The notes: generated from the sequence alone by a model not told the origin. Shown: positions 34,767 through 42,494, numbered from the stretch's first letter. The stretch is 43,253 nucleotides of DNA from Candidatus Binatus sp. (GCF_030646925.1 NZ_JAUSKL010000114.1:1-43253); one strand, 5' to 3'. A program made the numbers and translations.

Positions 34767-34806
34767 CGAGAAAGCACCGGCGCTCGACAGTAGATGAGCT
34801 GAAAAA

Positions 34807-35982
34807 CTACTTCGATTCCTTCATCGCGGCGACCAAAATTGCGGCCAGCTCGGGACGCGTAAATTCCGGCGGCGGCGGCTGGCCCGCGCGCAGCATTTCG
34901 CGCACCTTGGTGCCCGACAGGATCAAGCGGTCTTCCTCGGTATGCGGGCAGGTCTTGAACGACGCCATCCCGTTGCATCGCTTGCAGTAGAAGGTGTTTT
35001 CGAACATCAGCGGCGTGATGCCGATTTCTTCCGGCTTGAAGCGATCGAAAATCTTCTGCGCGTCGTAGCTGCCGTAGTAACTGCCGACGCCGGCGTGATC
35101 GCGGCCGACGATGAAGTGGGTGCATCCGTAGTTGCGCCGCACGATCGCGTGCAAGATCGCTTCGCGCGGACCGCCGTAGCGCATGTGCGCCGGAAACACG
35201 CCGAGCATCGCGCGGTCCTTCGGATAGTAATGATCGAGCAGCACCTTGTAGGTTTCCATCCGGACCGCGGCCGGCACGTCGTCGCCCTTGGTCTCGCCGA
35301 CCAGCGGATGAATCATGATGCCGTCGCAAATTTCGAGCGCGGCCTTCTGGATATACTCGTGCGCGCGATGAGTCGGGTTGCGGGTCTGGAAGGCGACGAT
35401 TTTGCGCCATCCGCGCTTGCGGAACTCGGCTCGGGTCTGGCGCGGCTCACGCGGATATTCGAGGAACGTGCGGCCGGGAATTTCGTCGATCAGCGTGATG
35501 CATCCGGCGAGGCAATAGGGCGGCATCGAGGTGACGTTCTTGGCGCCGGGGTGCGCATCCTCGTCGGTGCCGAACACGGCTTTGGCTTCGGCGCGGCGAT
35601 CGACCTGGTAGATTTCCGCGAGCTGCATGATCGCGAGGCGCTTGCCGTCTTCGGTCGCGAGTGCGATGTCGCTGCCGATTTTGAGCGAGCGCGCCGTGGC
35701 TTCATCGACGGCGAGCGTGATCGGAATCGACCACGGTATTCCCGAGGCGAGACGCATCTCGTCGCGGCTCCGCTTGTAATCCGCCTCGCCCATGAAGCCG
35801 GTGAGCGGCGAGAACGCGCCGGACGCGAGCATCTCGAGATCGGCGAGGTCGCGCGCGTTGAGCGTGACGACCGGCAGCGTCGCGGCGCGCGCGCGCAGAC
35901 TGGCTTGCTCGGAGGCGGTCGCTTTCAGATCGACCAGTTCGCCGCCGCCGTGCGCCGTGATTGGATCTTCATGCACGCTCAT
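34807..35982 (-). CDS. sat: Sulfate adenylyltransferase (ATP sulfurylase)
   Basis: 391 residues, single-chain Sat/MET3-type. Nucleotide site [11 protein letters not shown] (199-209), [20 protein letters not shown] and the [12 protein letters not shown] loop. Zinc-type cysteines occur in [15 protein letters not shown] near the end. It activates sulfate to APS. The start overlaps the cysC stop (ATGA), so APS production and phosphorylation are coupled. Without APS/PAPS reductase in the window, the downstream route (assimilation or sulfation) is not shown, but the cluster context favours assimilation. Confidence 0.95.
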   Translation of the reverse strand: MSVHEDPITAHGGGELVDLKATASEQASLRARAATLPVVTLNARDLADLEMLASGAFSPLTGFMGEADYKRSRDEMRLASGIPWSIPITLAVDEATARSLKIGSDIALATEDGKRLAIMQLAEIYQVDRRAEAKAVFGTDEDAHPGAKNVTSMPPYCLAGCITLIDEIPGRTFLEYPREPRQTRAEFRKRGWRKIVAFQTRNPTHRAHEYIQKAALEICDGIMIHPLVGETKGDDVPAAVRMETYKVLLDHYYPKDRAMLGVFPAHMRYGGPREAILHAIVRRNYGCTHFIVGRDHAGVGSYYGSYDAQKIFDRFKPEEIGITPLMFENTFYCKRCNGMASFKTCPHTEEDRLILSGTKVREMLRAGQPPPPEFTRPELAAILVAAMKESK

Positions 35983-36521
35983 CGGCGTGCTCCTTTGTTG
36001 ATGTAGTTCAGCTCTTCGAGGCGCGCGATCAATTTCCCGAGGCTCTCCGCGACGCTTTCGATGCTGCTATCGACAACCAGTTCGGGGGTGTGCGGTTCCT
36101 CGTACGGGTCGGAAACGCCGGTGAAGGATTTGATTTCGCCGGCGAGGGCTTTTTTGTAGAGGCCTTTGACGTCGCGCTCGACGAGTTTGTCGATGGTGCA
36201 GCGGACGAAGACTTCGACGAAGCGATCGTGGAGGCGGCGGACTTCGTCGCGGACTTCGCGGTAGGGGGAAATGGCGGCGGAGATCACGATCACGCCGTTG
36301 CGCGCAAGCAGATGGCTCACGTAGCCGATGCGGCGAATATTGATGTCGCGATCTTCCTTCGAAAAACCGAGTCCCTTGGAGAGATTGGTGCGGACTTCGT
36401 CGCCGTCGAGGATTTCGACGCGATGGCCCCGTTCGCGGAGTTCAGTCGCGAGCAATTCAGCGAGGGTGGACTTTCCGGCCCCGGACAGACCTGTAAACCA
36501 CAAGGTAAAACCCTGATCCAT
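35979..36521 (-). CDS. cysC: Adenylylsulfate (APS) kinase
   Basis: 180 residues. P-loop GLSGAGKST (10-18), [33 protein letters not shown] and [25 protein letters not shown] are the family hallmarks. It phosphorylates APS to PAPS. Overlaps sat by 4 bp. The 140-bp leader upstream separates it from the HAD gene. Confidence 0.95.
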   Translation of the reverse strand: MDQGFTLWFTGLSGAGKSTLAELLATELRERGHRVEILDGDEVRTNLSKGLGFSKEDRDINIRRIGYVSHLLARNGVIVISAAISPYREVRDEVRRLHDRFVEVFVRCTIDKLVERDVKGLYKKALAGEIKSFTGVSDPYEEPHTPELVVDSSIESVAESLGKLIARLEELNYINKGARR

Positions 36522-36589
36522 GCGCGATGTATAGCTCCCTTTAATCGAATAGATTACTTGGCGAACTGGTGAGGTTGATTAACCCTGCG

Positions 36590-36618
36590 AAGTTACTGAA
36601 TCGGGGGTGATGTGACAA
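36590..36618 (-). promoter_or_regulatory. Candidate internal promoter for cysC-sat
   Basis: On the minus strand TTGTCA (36618-36613) and TAACTT (36595-36590) are 17 bp apart, ahead of cysC. The -35 is 5/6 to consensus and the -10 only 3/6. It may allow cysC-sat expression independent of the SAM-I leader. Confidence 0.35.
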
Positions 36619-36661
36619 GGGGCCGCGGGAGGGCGAATGGCGGAGAGAAAGAACTGGAACC

Positions 36662-37711
36662 TCAGGATGAAGAGAAAATCAGGTTGAGATGAATCGAGAG
36701 GGCGGCGGGAGAGGAATAGATTTCGCCGGCGCCGGCGGCCAGTAATCGATCGCGCGATTTATCGTCGTGCGCGATTCCATAGAAGCGAACGTGCGCGGAG
36801 CGGGCCGCGACGAAGTCGGCCTCGCTGTCGCCGACGAATGCTGCGTCGTCGGCGCGCGCGGACAATTGCTCGAGCGCTCGAATGATCATGTCGGGCGCGG
36901 GCTTGAGGGGGAGCATCGAGTCGCGGCCGACGATTACTGCGATCCAATCGGGCGGGTCGGAGATTACGGCATTGAGATCCTTCGACTCCGGCAGCCTCCG
37001 CTCAGGATGACGGAGGGGAGGCAGCCTGCCCCGTTCGACTTCGCTCAGGGCTTCGGCTGCTGGATGACGGAGGGGAGGAACGGACTGGGCATCGCGCGGT
37101 GCGTTAGCGTGCGATCCGGCACCCTCACCTACCTCGTCCCCGGCGGGACTCGGCCTCCCTTCGACAGGCTCAGGGCAGGCTCTCAATGGTCTGATAACGG
37201 GCGAGGTATAAGAGCCGGCAGCTTGCGCGTCGGGATGACGGTGTGAGGCAGGCGACGACTCCGGATTATGGAGGGGAGCGGCGGGCGGCAGCGGGGGGAG
37301 GGGGTGGAGCTCGAACCAGCGGCGGATCGTGCGCGAGGAGTTCGAGGAGACGATCGCGACCTGTGCGCCGCGGTCGCGCAGTGCCGCGAGCAATGCGATT
37401 GCGCCTTCGAGCGGCTTCGCGCGATCGACGCCGGCCAGTTCGATCTTCTCAATCATCGCGGAGGCGGAGCGGAGATTCTGGCGTTCGCTCGGGCCGATGC
37501 CGTCGGCGACGAGCAGTTTGCGGTAGGCGTCGTAGAGCGGGAGATTGCCGCGCGGAATCCGCTCGAAAATATCCGCCGGCGCGCCGACCGAGCGGAGAAA
37601 CGGCTCGAGCTGTAGGCGGCCGCCGGCCCAATCGACCTCGGGCTCGAGGCGGGCGATGGTGTTATCGAAATCGAAGATCCAGAACTTTGTCATCGTGATT
37701 GAGGGTAGCAT
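36662..37711 (-). CDS. HAD hydrolase interrupted in frame by repeat-derived DNA
   Basis: 349 residues from ATG 37711 (AGGGG five bases upstream); ATG 37693 is the alternative. HAD motif I FDFDNTIARLE, motif II AIVSSNSSRTIRRWFE, motif III KPAPDMIIRALE and motif IV AFVGDSEADFVAA are all present and in order. Between motif II and III a stretch of about 113 residues (about 137-249) of low-complexity Pro/Arg/Ser/His sequence, including PEPVEG and PESKDLN, interrupts the fold exactly where the core strand should continue (IAVIVGRD). Those peptides are translations of short dispersed repeats. Reading frame is kept. Whether the enzyme still folds is open. Confidence 0.75.
   Translation of the reverse strand: MLPSITMTKFWIFDFDNTIARLEPEVDWAGGRLQLEPFLRSVGAPADIFERIPRGNLPLYDAYRKLLVADGIGPSERQNLRSASAMIEKIELAGVDRAKPLEGAIALLAALRDRGAQVAIVSSNSSRTIRRWFELHPLPPLPPAAPLHNPESSPASHRHPDAQAAGSYTSPVIRPLRACPEPVEGRPSPAGDEVGEGAGSHANAPRDAQSVPPLRHPAAEALSEVERGRLPPLRHPERRLPESKDLNAVISDPPDWIAVIVGRDSMLPLKPAPDMIIRALEQLSARADDAAFVGDSEADFVAARSAHVRFYGIAHDDKSRDRLLAAGAGEIYSSPAALSIHLNLIFSSS
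36965..37303. repeat. Mosaic of dispersed repeats inserted in the HAD gene
   Basis: About 339 bp (113 codons) with no HAD homology. It contains the 36-nt unit at 36976-37011 that matches 26135-26170 inverted (33/36), a TTCGACTTCGCTCAGGGC unit at 37034-37051, a CCTTCGACAGGCTCAGGG unit at 37158-37175, and the 17-mer GGATGACGGAGGGGAGG twice (37005-37021 and 37062-37078). Length divisible by three and no stop codon in the HAD frame. Confidence 0.7.
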
Positions 37712-37831
37712 CGCGACCCCTGGATTCATCCTTCGCAATTCGGCGGGCCCGCGCGATCATTTCGGGACCGGGATTCTTTTCTTCGCTCAGAATTTGTGAA
37801 TTTTTAATAGCGAGCGAACCAGACCAACCTT

Positions 37832-37897
37832 GTCATTCTGAGGCGAAGGTGGTGAAGTTCGCTGGCTAGAGAAAGTTTCACAGACTTTCAGGATGAC
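37832..37897. repeat. Palindromic repeat at the 3' end of the degenerate E1 gene
   Basis: GTCATTCTGA (37832-37841) and TCAGGATGAC (37888-37897) are inverted with one mismatch and bound a 66-bp unit related to the other dispersed repeats (compare GTCATCTTGAGCGG at 26135). The right arm supplies the TGA stop of the degenerate E1 gene. Confidence 0.6.
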
Positions 37898-38559
37898 GGA
37901 ACGGAGCGATCGTGGGCGCCGCAAGTGCAGGCGGAAGTCACCGGGTGCGGGCGGGTGGCGTAGCCCTCGAAATCGATTATCACCGAAGACGGATTCTCGG
38001 AGTAACCCGCCAGCAGTTTGAGGGACTCGGTGGTCGCGAGCATCGCGACGAAATCTGCTGACGCGGAATGATTCGACACGGATTGTGCGAGCAACGATGC
38101 GTCGGCGCATCGCGGACACGACGATGCCGCGGCGAGAATTGCGAGCCTCGATGGATCGTCGAGGCGCGCGATGACGTATGCGGTTGCGTCGATGCGATCC
38201 GCGAGCGTGGCGGCGAGATCGCGCAATGCGTCGTCGCCTATGAGGAGCATCGCGAGGTCGAATCGATTCGGCGAATCGATATCGAGGACGCTACCCAGAT
38301 CGATGGTGACGTCGGGATTCAGCACGCGCATTTTATCTAGATGATCGGATTTTTTCAGGCGATCGGAGTTATCAGCTAACGCGAGTCGAATTGAGCCGAC
38401 GCCGGCGCCGACGAGATATGCGAGCGGTTGTTCAATATCGTGCAGTTCGCCGGCGAGCAGCATTTTGGCGCCGAGCAGGCGCTCCTGGGCGCGCCCGCCG
38501 ATGCCAGGAACGATTATCTGGCGGCTGTAGCGTTCGATTTGCGCGTCAGTCAGGGGCAT
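37888..38559 (-). CDS. Degenerate (non-adenylating) E1/ThiF-MoeB-like protein
   Basis: 223 residues. The N-terminus is canonical for MoeB/ThiF: RYSRQIIVPGIGGRAQERLLGAK (starting at Arg10). At the place of the GxGGLG ATP loop it has LAGELHDIEQP (36-45), the SNLxRQ arginine is gone, and DATDN is replaced by LLIGDDALRD. The C-terminal cysteine pairs CPRC (148-151) and CTCG (211-214) are retained. So it kept the part that reaches into the partner's active site but lost its own nucleotide site. It lies 38 bp after the NIL gene, in the same operon as an intact E1-like gene (41511-42245). The stop lies in a repeat just past the CTCG motif. Could also be a decaying paralogue. Confidence 0.78.
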   Translation of the reverse strand: MPLTDAQIERYSRQIIVPGIGGRAQERLLGAKMLLAGELHDIEQPLAYLVGAGVGSIRLALADNSDRLKKSDHLDKMRVLNPDVTIDLGSVLDIDSPNRFDLAMLLIGDDALRDLAATLADRIDATAYVIARLDDPSRLAILAAASSCPRCADASLLAQSVSNHSASADFVAMLATTESLKLLAGYSENPSSVIIDFEGYATRPHPVTSACTCGAHDRSVPSS

Positions 38560-38597
38560 CGTGGGATTGCAATTCGGCCCGCGCGGGGCGCGCGCCG

Positions 38598-38843
38598 CTA
38601 CTCGATGACGTTCTTTTCAATCGGCTCGACGGTGACACCAGTGTCGCGCAGCCAGGTGAGCGCGCGCTCGATTTGATCGCTGCTGCCTTCGAACTCGACG
38701 GCGACCAGGCCCATCTCCTCGGACACGCTCGCGCCGCGGATATTGAAAATCAGGTCGAACTTTTTCACGAGGTGATAAAGGATCGGCTCCTTGATCAGGG
38801 CGCGCGGATAACTCAGGTAGTAACGTTCGTGAATTCGGTCCAT
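38598..38843 (-). CDS. NIL-domain protein
   Basis: 81 residues, a stand-alone NIL domain (ferredoxin-like; PF09383): RYYLSYPRALIKEPILYHLVKKFDLIFNIRGASVSEEMGLVAVEFEG, then a helix and a last strand. NIL domains occur at the C-terminus of MetN methionine transporters and with archaeal/bacterial homocysteine synthesis proteins, so it fits sulfur amino-acid metabolism. Located 36 bp after the CysM-like gene. Confidence 0.85.
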   Translation of the reverse strand: MDRIHERYYLSYPRALIKEPILYHLVKKFDLIFNIRGASVSEEMGLVAVEFEGSSDQIERALTWLRDTGVTVEPIEKNVIE

Positions 38844-38879
38844 TAGTCAGTCACTTTTCCCAGATAGTCACTTGAATAG

Positions 38880-39911
38880 TCACTTGTTGCGCTTGAGGCG
38901 CCACTCCTGCCATCCGATCCACAAGTTGGTGGAGAGATACTTGTCGCCGAAATCGCTAAACACGGTGACGATTGTGCCGTGGCGGATCGAGTTGGCGAGC
39001 TTGATCGCGGCGACCATCGCCGCGCCCGACGATTGTCCGACCAGCAGGCCTTCGGTCTCGGCGAGGCGGTAGACCATCTCGTAGGCGTCTTCGGTGCTGA
39101 CCGGGATTTTCCCGTCGAGCTGATTTTCGTGATAGATGCCCGGCACGATCGACGACGCCATGTGCTTGAGGCCCTCGAGGCCGTGGAACGGATCGTCGGG
39201 CTCGACCGCGATCACCTGGACGTTGCGATTCTGCGTTTTCAGGAATCGGCCGACGCCCATCACGGTGCCGCCGGTGCCGATCGCCGCGAGGAAGTGCGTG
39301 ACCTCGCCGCGCGTCTGGCGCCAGATTTCGGGGCCAGTGGTTTTGAAGTGGGCGAGCGAGTTCGCCTCGTTGTTGTACTGATCGGGCTTGAAGAAGCGAT
39401 CGGGATTTTGCTCGAGCATCTGGCGGCACATGATAATCGCGCCGTCGGAACCTTCCTGCGGATCGGAATAGTGGATGGCCGCGCCGAAGGCCTGGATAAT
39501 TTTTTTGCGTTCGCGGCTGACATTCGACGCCATCACTAGTTCGACCGGGTAGCCGAGCGTCGCACCGAGCATCGCAAGCGCGATACCGGTATTGCCTGAG
39601 GTGGATTCGAGGATCACTTTGCCGGGTTTGAGCTTGCCCTCTGCGATGCCGACCTCGAGCATGTTTTTGGCGGGGCGATCTTTCACCGAGCCGCCGGGAT
39701 TGAAGCCCTCGAGCTTGGCGAAGATACGCACGCCGCGCGGAATCAAGCCCTCGGTGAGGCGCCTGATTTCGAGGATCGGCGTGTTGCCGACCAGATCGAG
39801 CACGCTTTGTGCGCGCGCGATCGGGGCGACTTCCACGCCTGCCCGCGTCGAGCCGCCGGATGGTCTAGCGTCCGCCGGCAATCGCGGGAACGATTGAGAT
39901 GTCGTCGCCAT
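38880..39911 (-). CDS. CysM/CysK-family PLP synthase, probably sulfur-carrier dependent
   Basis: 343 residues. PLP lysine in NPGGSVKDRPAKNML, substrate loop STSGNTGIALA, GTGGTVMGVGRFLK phosphate-binding loop and VGQSSGAAMVAA. Beta-substitution enzymes of this group make cysteine from O-acetyl- or O-phosphoserine. The adjacent MoaD-like gene recalls mycobacterial CysM, which takes sulfur from CysO thiocarboxylate. The ATG at 39911 has AAGGT upstream but overlaps the carrier gene by 47 bp; GTG at 39836 is the alternative and gives a more typical N-terminus. A homoserine-derived acceptor is possible given the SAM riboswitch. Confidence 0.88.
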   Translation of the reverse strand: MATTSQSFPRLPADARPSGGSTRAGVEVAPIARAQSVLDLVGNTPILEIRRLTEGLIPRGVRIFAKLEGFNPGGSVKDRPAKNMLEVGIAEGKLKPGKVILESTSGNTGIALAMLGATLGYPVELVMASNVSRERKKIIQAFGAAIHYSDPQEGSDGAIIMCRQMLEQNPDRFFKPDQYNNEANSLAHFKTTGPEIWRQTRGEVTHFLAAIGTGGTVMGVGRFLKTQNRNVQVIAVEPDDPFHGLEGLKHMASSIVPGIYHENQLDGKIPVSTEDAYEMVYRLAETEGLLVGQSSGAAMVAAIKLANSIRHGTIVTVFSDFGDKYLSTNLWIGWQEWRLKRNK

Positions 39912-40143
39912 CCTTGACCTTGGAATTCAGCGAATCGAGGAAGCGGACGTCGTCGCCGTTCAGGTAGATATTGACGAAGCGGCGGATGTCGCCTTTCTCG
40001 TCGAGCAGCCGCTCGCGCATCCCGGGATGCCGCCGTTCGAGATCCTCGATTACGGCCTTGATCGACGCGCCATCGGCGGGGACTTCATCGACACCTGCGG
40101 TGAACCTTCTAAGTGGGGTTGGAACCCTGACCCGTACTCCCAT
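39865..40143 (-). CDS. MoaD/ThiS/CysO-like sulfur carrier with GG-Arg tail
   Basis: 92 residues, ubiquitin-like: VRVRVPTPLRRFT, SIKAVIEDLERRHPGMRERL, FVNIYLNGDDVRFL, DGDDISIVPAIAGG and a final Arg92. GG at 90-91 would be adenylated by an E1 and converted to a thiocarboxylate. Because Arg follows GG, the tail must be trimmed first, as with HcyS of Wolinella, which ends GGA. No JAMM/Mec-type protease gene is in the window. GGAGG lies 10 bp before the ATG. Partner genes flank it: thrC upstream and the CysM-like gene downstream. Confidence 0.88.
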   Translation of the reverse strand: MGVRVRVPTPLRRFTAGVDEVPADGASIKAVIEDLERRHPGMRERLLDEKGDIRRFVNIYLNGDDVRFLDSLNSKVKDGDDISIVPAIAGGR

Positions 40144-40226
40144 GGAATGAACAATGCCTCCGAGTTGAAATTCTAGATTTATGCGGTGTCAGTCATCCAA
40201 ACAAGGCGCCCCTCGCGGCGAGCCGA

Positions 40227-41489
40227 TCACGCGGCGCCCGCGGCGGCGCGCTTGCCGTTGGTGAGGCGCTCGAACAACGCGTCGAAATCCTTGAGGCGAG
40301 CGTCGATTATCGAGGGCTGCTCGATCGCGCTCACAACCGCCTCGAGCGTCTTGTAGCCGTTGCCGGTAATCGAGACGACTACTGTTTCGTCGGGCTTGAT
40401 GCGTCCCTGGTTCAGCAGCTTCAGGGTGACCGCGAGCGTAGTGCCGCCGGCCGGCTCGGCGAAGATTCCTTCGGTGCGCGCGAGCAGTTTGATCCCGTCG
40501 ATGATCTCGGCGTCGGTCGCAACGTCGCCCCATCCGCCGGACTCGCGCACCGCTTTCAGTACGTAGTAGCCATCGGCGGGATTGCCGATCGCGATCGACT
40601 TGGCGATCGTGTCGGGTTTCACCGGCGTGATCAGGTCGGTGCCCTTGTGCAGCGCGTGGATCACGGGCGCGGAGCCAGCGGCCTGCGCCGAATGAATCTT
40701 GAAATCGCCGCTTTTGATCAGGCCGACTTCCTTGAACTCCTTAAATGCCTTGGCGATCTTCGGCAGAATCGTGCCGCCGGCAGTCGGGACGACGATGTGA
40801 TCCGGCAGACGCCATCCGAGTTGCTCGGCGACTTCGAAGCCGAAGGTCTTGGCGCCTTCGGTGTAGTACGGGCGGAGATTGATATTGACGAAGGCCCAGC
40901 CGTACTTGTCGGCGATTTCGCTGCACAGGCGATTGACGTCGTCGTAGTTGCCGCGAATCGTGATCACGCGGGCGCCGTAGATCGTCGAGCCGACGATTTT
41001 TCCCGATTCAACGCCCTCGGGCATGAAGATGTAGCATTGCAGGCCGGCGCGCGCGGCGTGGGCGGCGACCGCGGTCGCGAGATTGCCGGTAGAGGCGCAT
41101 GACACCGTCTTGAAGCCGAACTCGCGCGCCTTGGTGATCGAGACTGCCACGACGCGATCCTTGTACGAGAGCGTCGGATGATTGACGGTGTCGTCCTTGA
41201 CGTAGAGATGCTTGAGGCCGAGTTCCGCGCCAAGGCGTTTGACGTGCAGCAGCGGGGTGAAGCCACTGTTGGGGCCGATGTCGGTGTCGCTATCGACGGG
41301 CAGCAGTTCGCGGTAGCGCCAGAGGTTGTGCGGGCGCTTTTCGATAATCGAGCGCGAGATGGCGGCGCGAATTTTCGCATAATCGTACACGACTTCGAGC
41401 GGGCCGAAGCAGGTCTCGCATACGTGCAGCGGCTCGATTGGATATTCCTGGCCGCATTCGCGGCATTTGAGAAATTTGACGTAGCTCAT
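40227..41489 (-). CDS. thrC: Threonine synthase (or related O-phosphohomoserine enzyme)
   Basis: 420 residues, with an N-terminal zinc ribbon CRECGQEYPIEPLHVCETC (residues 9-27) and a PLP core: HPTLSYKDRV with the PLP lysine, CASTGNLATAVAAHAA, VPTAGGTILPKIAKAF and SITGNGYKTL. Known threonine synthases convert O-phosphohomoserine to threonine. Its place under a SAM-I riboswitch, next to a sulfur carrier and its E1, is unexpected for plain threonine synthesis, so a sulfur-accepting side role (homocysteine from O-phosphohomoserine) is conceivable but not shown. GGAGCAGGA precedes the ATG. Confidence 0.88.
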   Translation of the reverse strand: MSYVKFLKCRECGQEYPIEPLHVCETCFGPLEVVYDYAKIRAAISRSIIEKRPHNLWRYRELLPVDSDTDIGPNSGFTPLLHVKRLGAELGLKHLYVKDDTVNHPTLSYKDRVVAVSITKAREFGFKTVSCASTGNLATAVAAHAARAGLQCYIFMPEGVESGKIVGSTIYGARVITIRGNYDDVNRLCSEIADKYGWAFVNINLRPYYTEGAKTFGFEVAEQLGWRLPDHIVVPTAGGTILPKIAKAFKEFKEVGLIKSGDFKIHSAQAAGSAPVIHALHKGTDLITPVKPDTIAKSIAIGNPADGYYVLKAVRESGGWGDVATDAEIIDGIKLLARTEGIFAEPAGGTTLAVTLKLLNQGRIKPDETVVVSITGNGYKTLEAVVSAIEQPSIIDARLKDFDALFERLTNGKRAAAGAA

Positions 41490-41510
41490 GGTTGGTCCTG
41501 CTCCAGTTTC

Positions 41511-42245
41511 TTAAGGGCGCGCGACGGGCAATGTTCGCGACGTGCTTGATGTTCTCGATGGCTGCGACTTTGATGCGCCGCAGATGCATCCGCGCCGCGG
41601 CGATATCGGCGTGAGGCGGACGCGCGCGTTCGCGGCGGCATCGTAAGTCAGAATTTTTCCGGTGAGTGCGAGTTCTTCTGCGCGCGAGGCGCGCATCGCC
41701 TCGGCCGCTTGCATCGCGCCGATTGCGCCGGCGACGGGTCCTAAGATTCCTGCCTCGCGGCAGCTCGCGATTTCAGTTTCGTCGGGCGCGTTCTCGAAGA
41801 CGCATCGGAGGCAGGCGGTCGCGCCGGGAATCACCGACATCGCCTGTCCCGTCATCCCGATCACGCCGCCGTACACGAATGGCGTGCGCGAATCGAGGCA
41901 GACATCGTTGATAAGGAATTTCGCGACGGGGCTGTCGGTCGCGTCGATAATGAAATCGTGACGCGCGATCAGCCGGGCGGCGTTGGATGAATCGAGCGAG
42001 GTTGTGTGCGTCTCGACGGCGCAATCCGGAAATTTGGCGGAGATCCATCGCGCGGCGGCGACGACTTTCGGCGTGCCGAGATCGTCAGTCGTGAAGATCA
42101 CCTGGCGCGCGAGATTCGAGAGATCGATCGGGTCGGGATCGACGAGCGTCAATCGTCGAGCGCCGTCGCGAGCGAGCGTACACGCGGCGGGGACGCCGAG
42201 TCCTCCGATTCCCACGATCAGGATTGAAAATTCTCTCGTAGTCAC
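41511..42245 (-). CDS. E1-like adenylating enzyme (ThiF/MoeB/HesA family) lacking the RYxRQ helix
   Basis: 244 residues from GTG 42245 (GTG 42248 is adjacent; AGG lies 7 bp upstream). ATP site intact: GIGGLG (12-17), VDPD (35-38), SNLARQ (43-48), Lys60 and DATDS (101-105). Zinc-type pairs CLRC (145-148) and CICG (220-223) and a candidate catalytic Cys162 are present. The protein starts directly at the first Rossmann strand, so the usual N-terminal RYSRQ segment of MoeB/ThiF is missing; nothing like it is encoded in the upstream 35 open codons, which are riboswitch leader. The downstream degenerate E1 (37888-38559) carries that segment. Expected substrate: the MoaD-like carrier. Confidence 0.88.
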   Translation of the reverse strand: MTTREFSILIVGIGGLGVPAACTLARDGARRLTLVDPDPIDLSNLARQVIFTTDDLGTPKVVAAARWISAKFPDCAVETHTTSLDSSNAARLIARHDFIIDATDSPVAKFLINDVCLDSRTPFVYGGVIGMTGQAMSVIPGATACLRCVFENAPDETEIASCREAGILGPVAGAIGAMQAAEAMRASRAEELALTGKILTYDAAANARVRLTPISPRRGCICGASKSQPSRTSSTSRTLPVARP

Positions 42246-42346
42246 CACTTCACCTAAACCTGCCGCCGCGACCCAAGCTCGAAGAGACTTCGAGGCCCGA
42301 GAGCCGAGGACTCTCTCCCGCGATGACGATAAAGACGAGGTGGTGA
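42242..42346 (-). promoter_or_regulatory. Possible start-codon sequestering helix of the SAM-I expression platform
   Basis: In the transcript UCACCACCUC (42346-42337), just past the aptamer, can pair with GAAGUGGUGA (42251-42242), which contains both candidate GTG starts of the E1 gene: 10 pairs with one G-U. Other hairpins lie between (CTCGAAG/CTTCGAG at 42278-42294). No U-tract terminator is seen, so control would be translational. Confidence 0.5.
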
Positions 42347-42356
42347 ACACACTCGC

Positions 42357-42471
42357 CTTATCTTCCAGGATGTCTCGCTGCCGAGCATCCTGCAGGAGTT
42401 AGCACCGACACCCGTCGCGGGTGCGGTTGCTGCGGCATCAGCGGGCCAGTCCCTCCGCCGCTCTCGATAAG
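42357..42471 (-). ncRNA. SAM-I riboswitch: SAM-I (S-box) riboswitch
   Basis: Read on the minus strand, the 115-nt element opens CTTATCGAGAG and closes GATAAG, which pair as P1 (42471-42466 with 42362-42357). Between them are the highly conserved GGAGGGACTGGCCC, the GCAACC segment after the P2 arm, and GGTGCTAACTCCTGCA, all S-box core signatures (Rfam RF00162). Known SAM-I riboswitches bind S-adenosylmethionine and shut off methionine/cysteine genes. It precedes the E1-thrC-carrier-cysM-NIL operon. Confidence 0.95.
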
Positions 42472-42494
42472 GCTCAAATCGCTACAGTCGGCTA

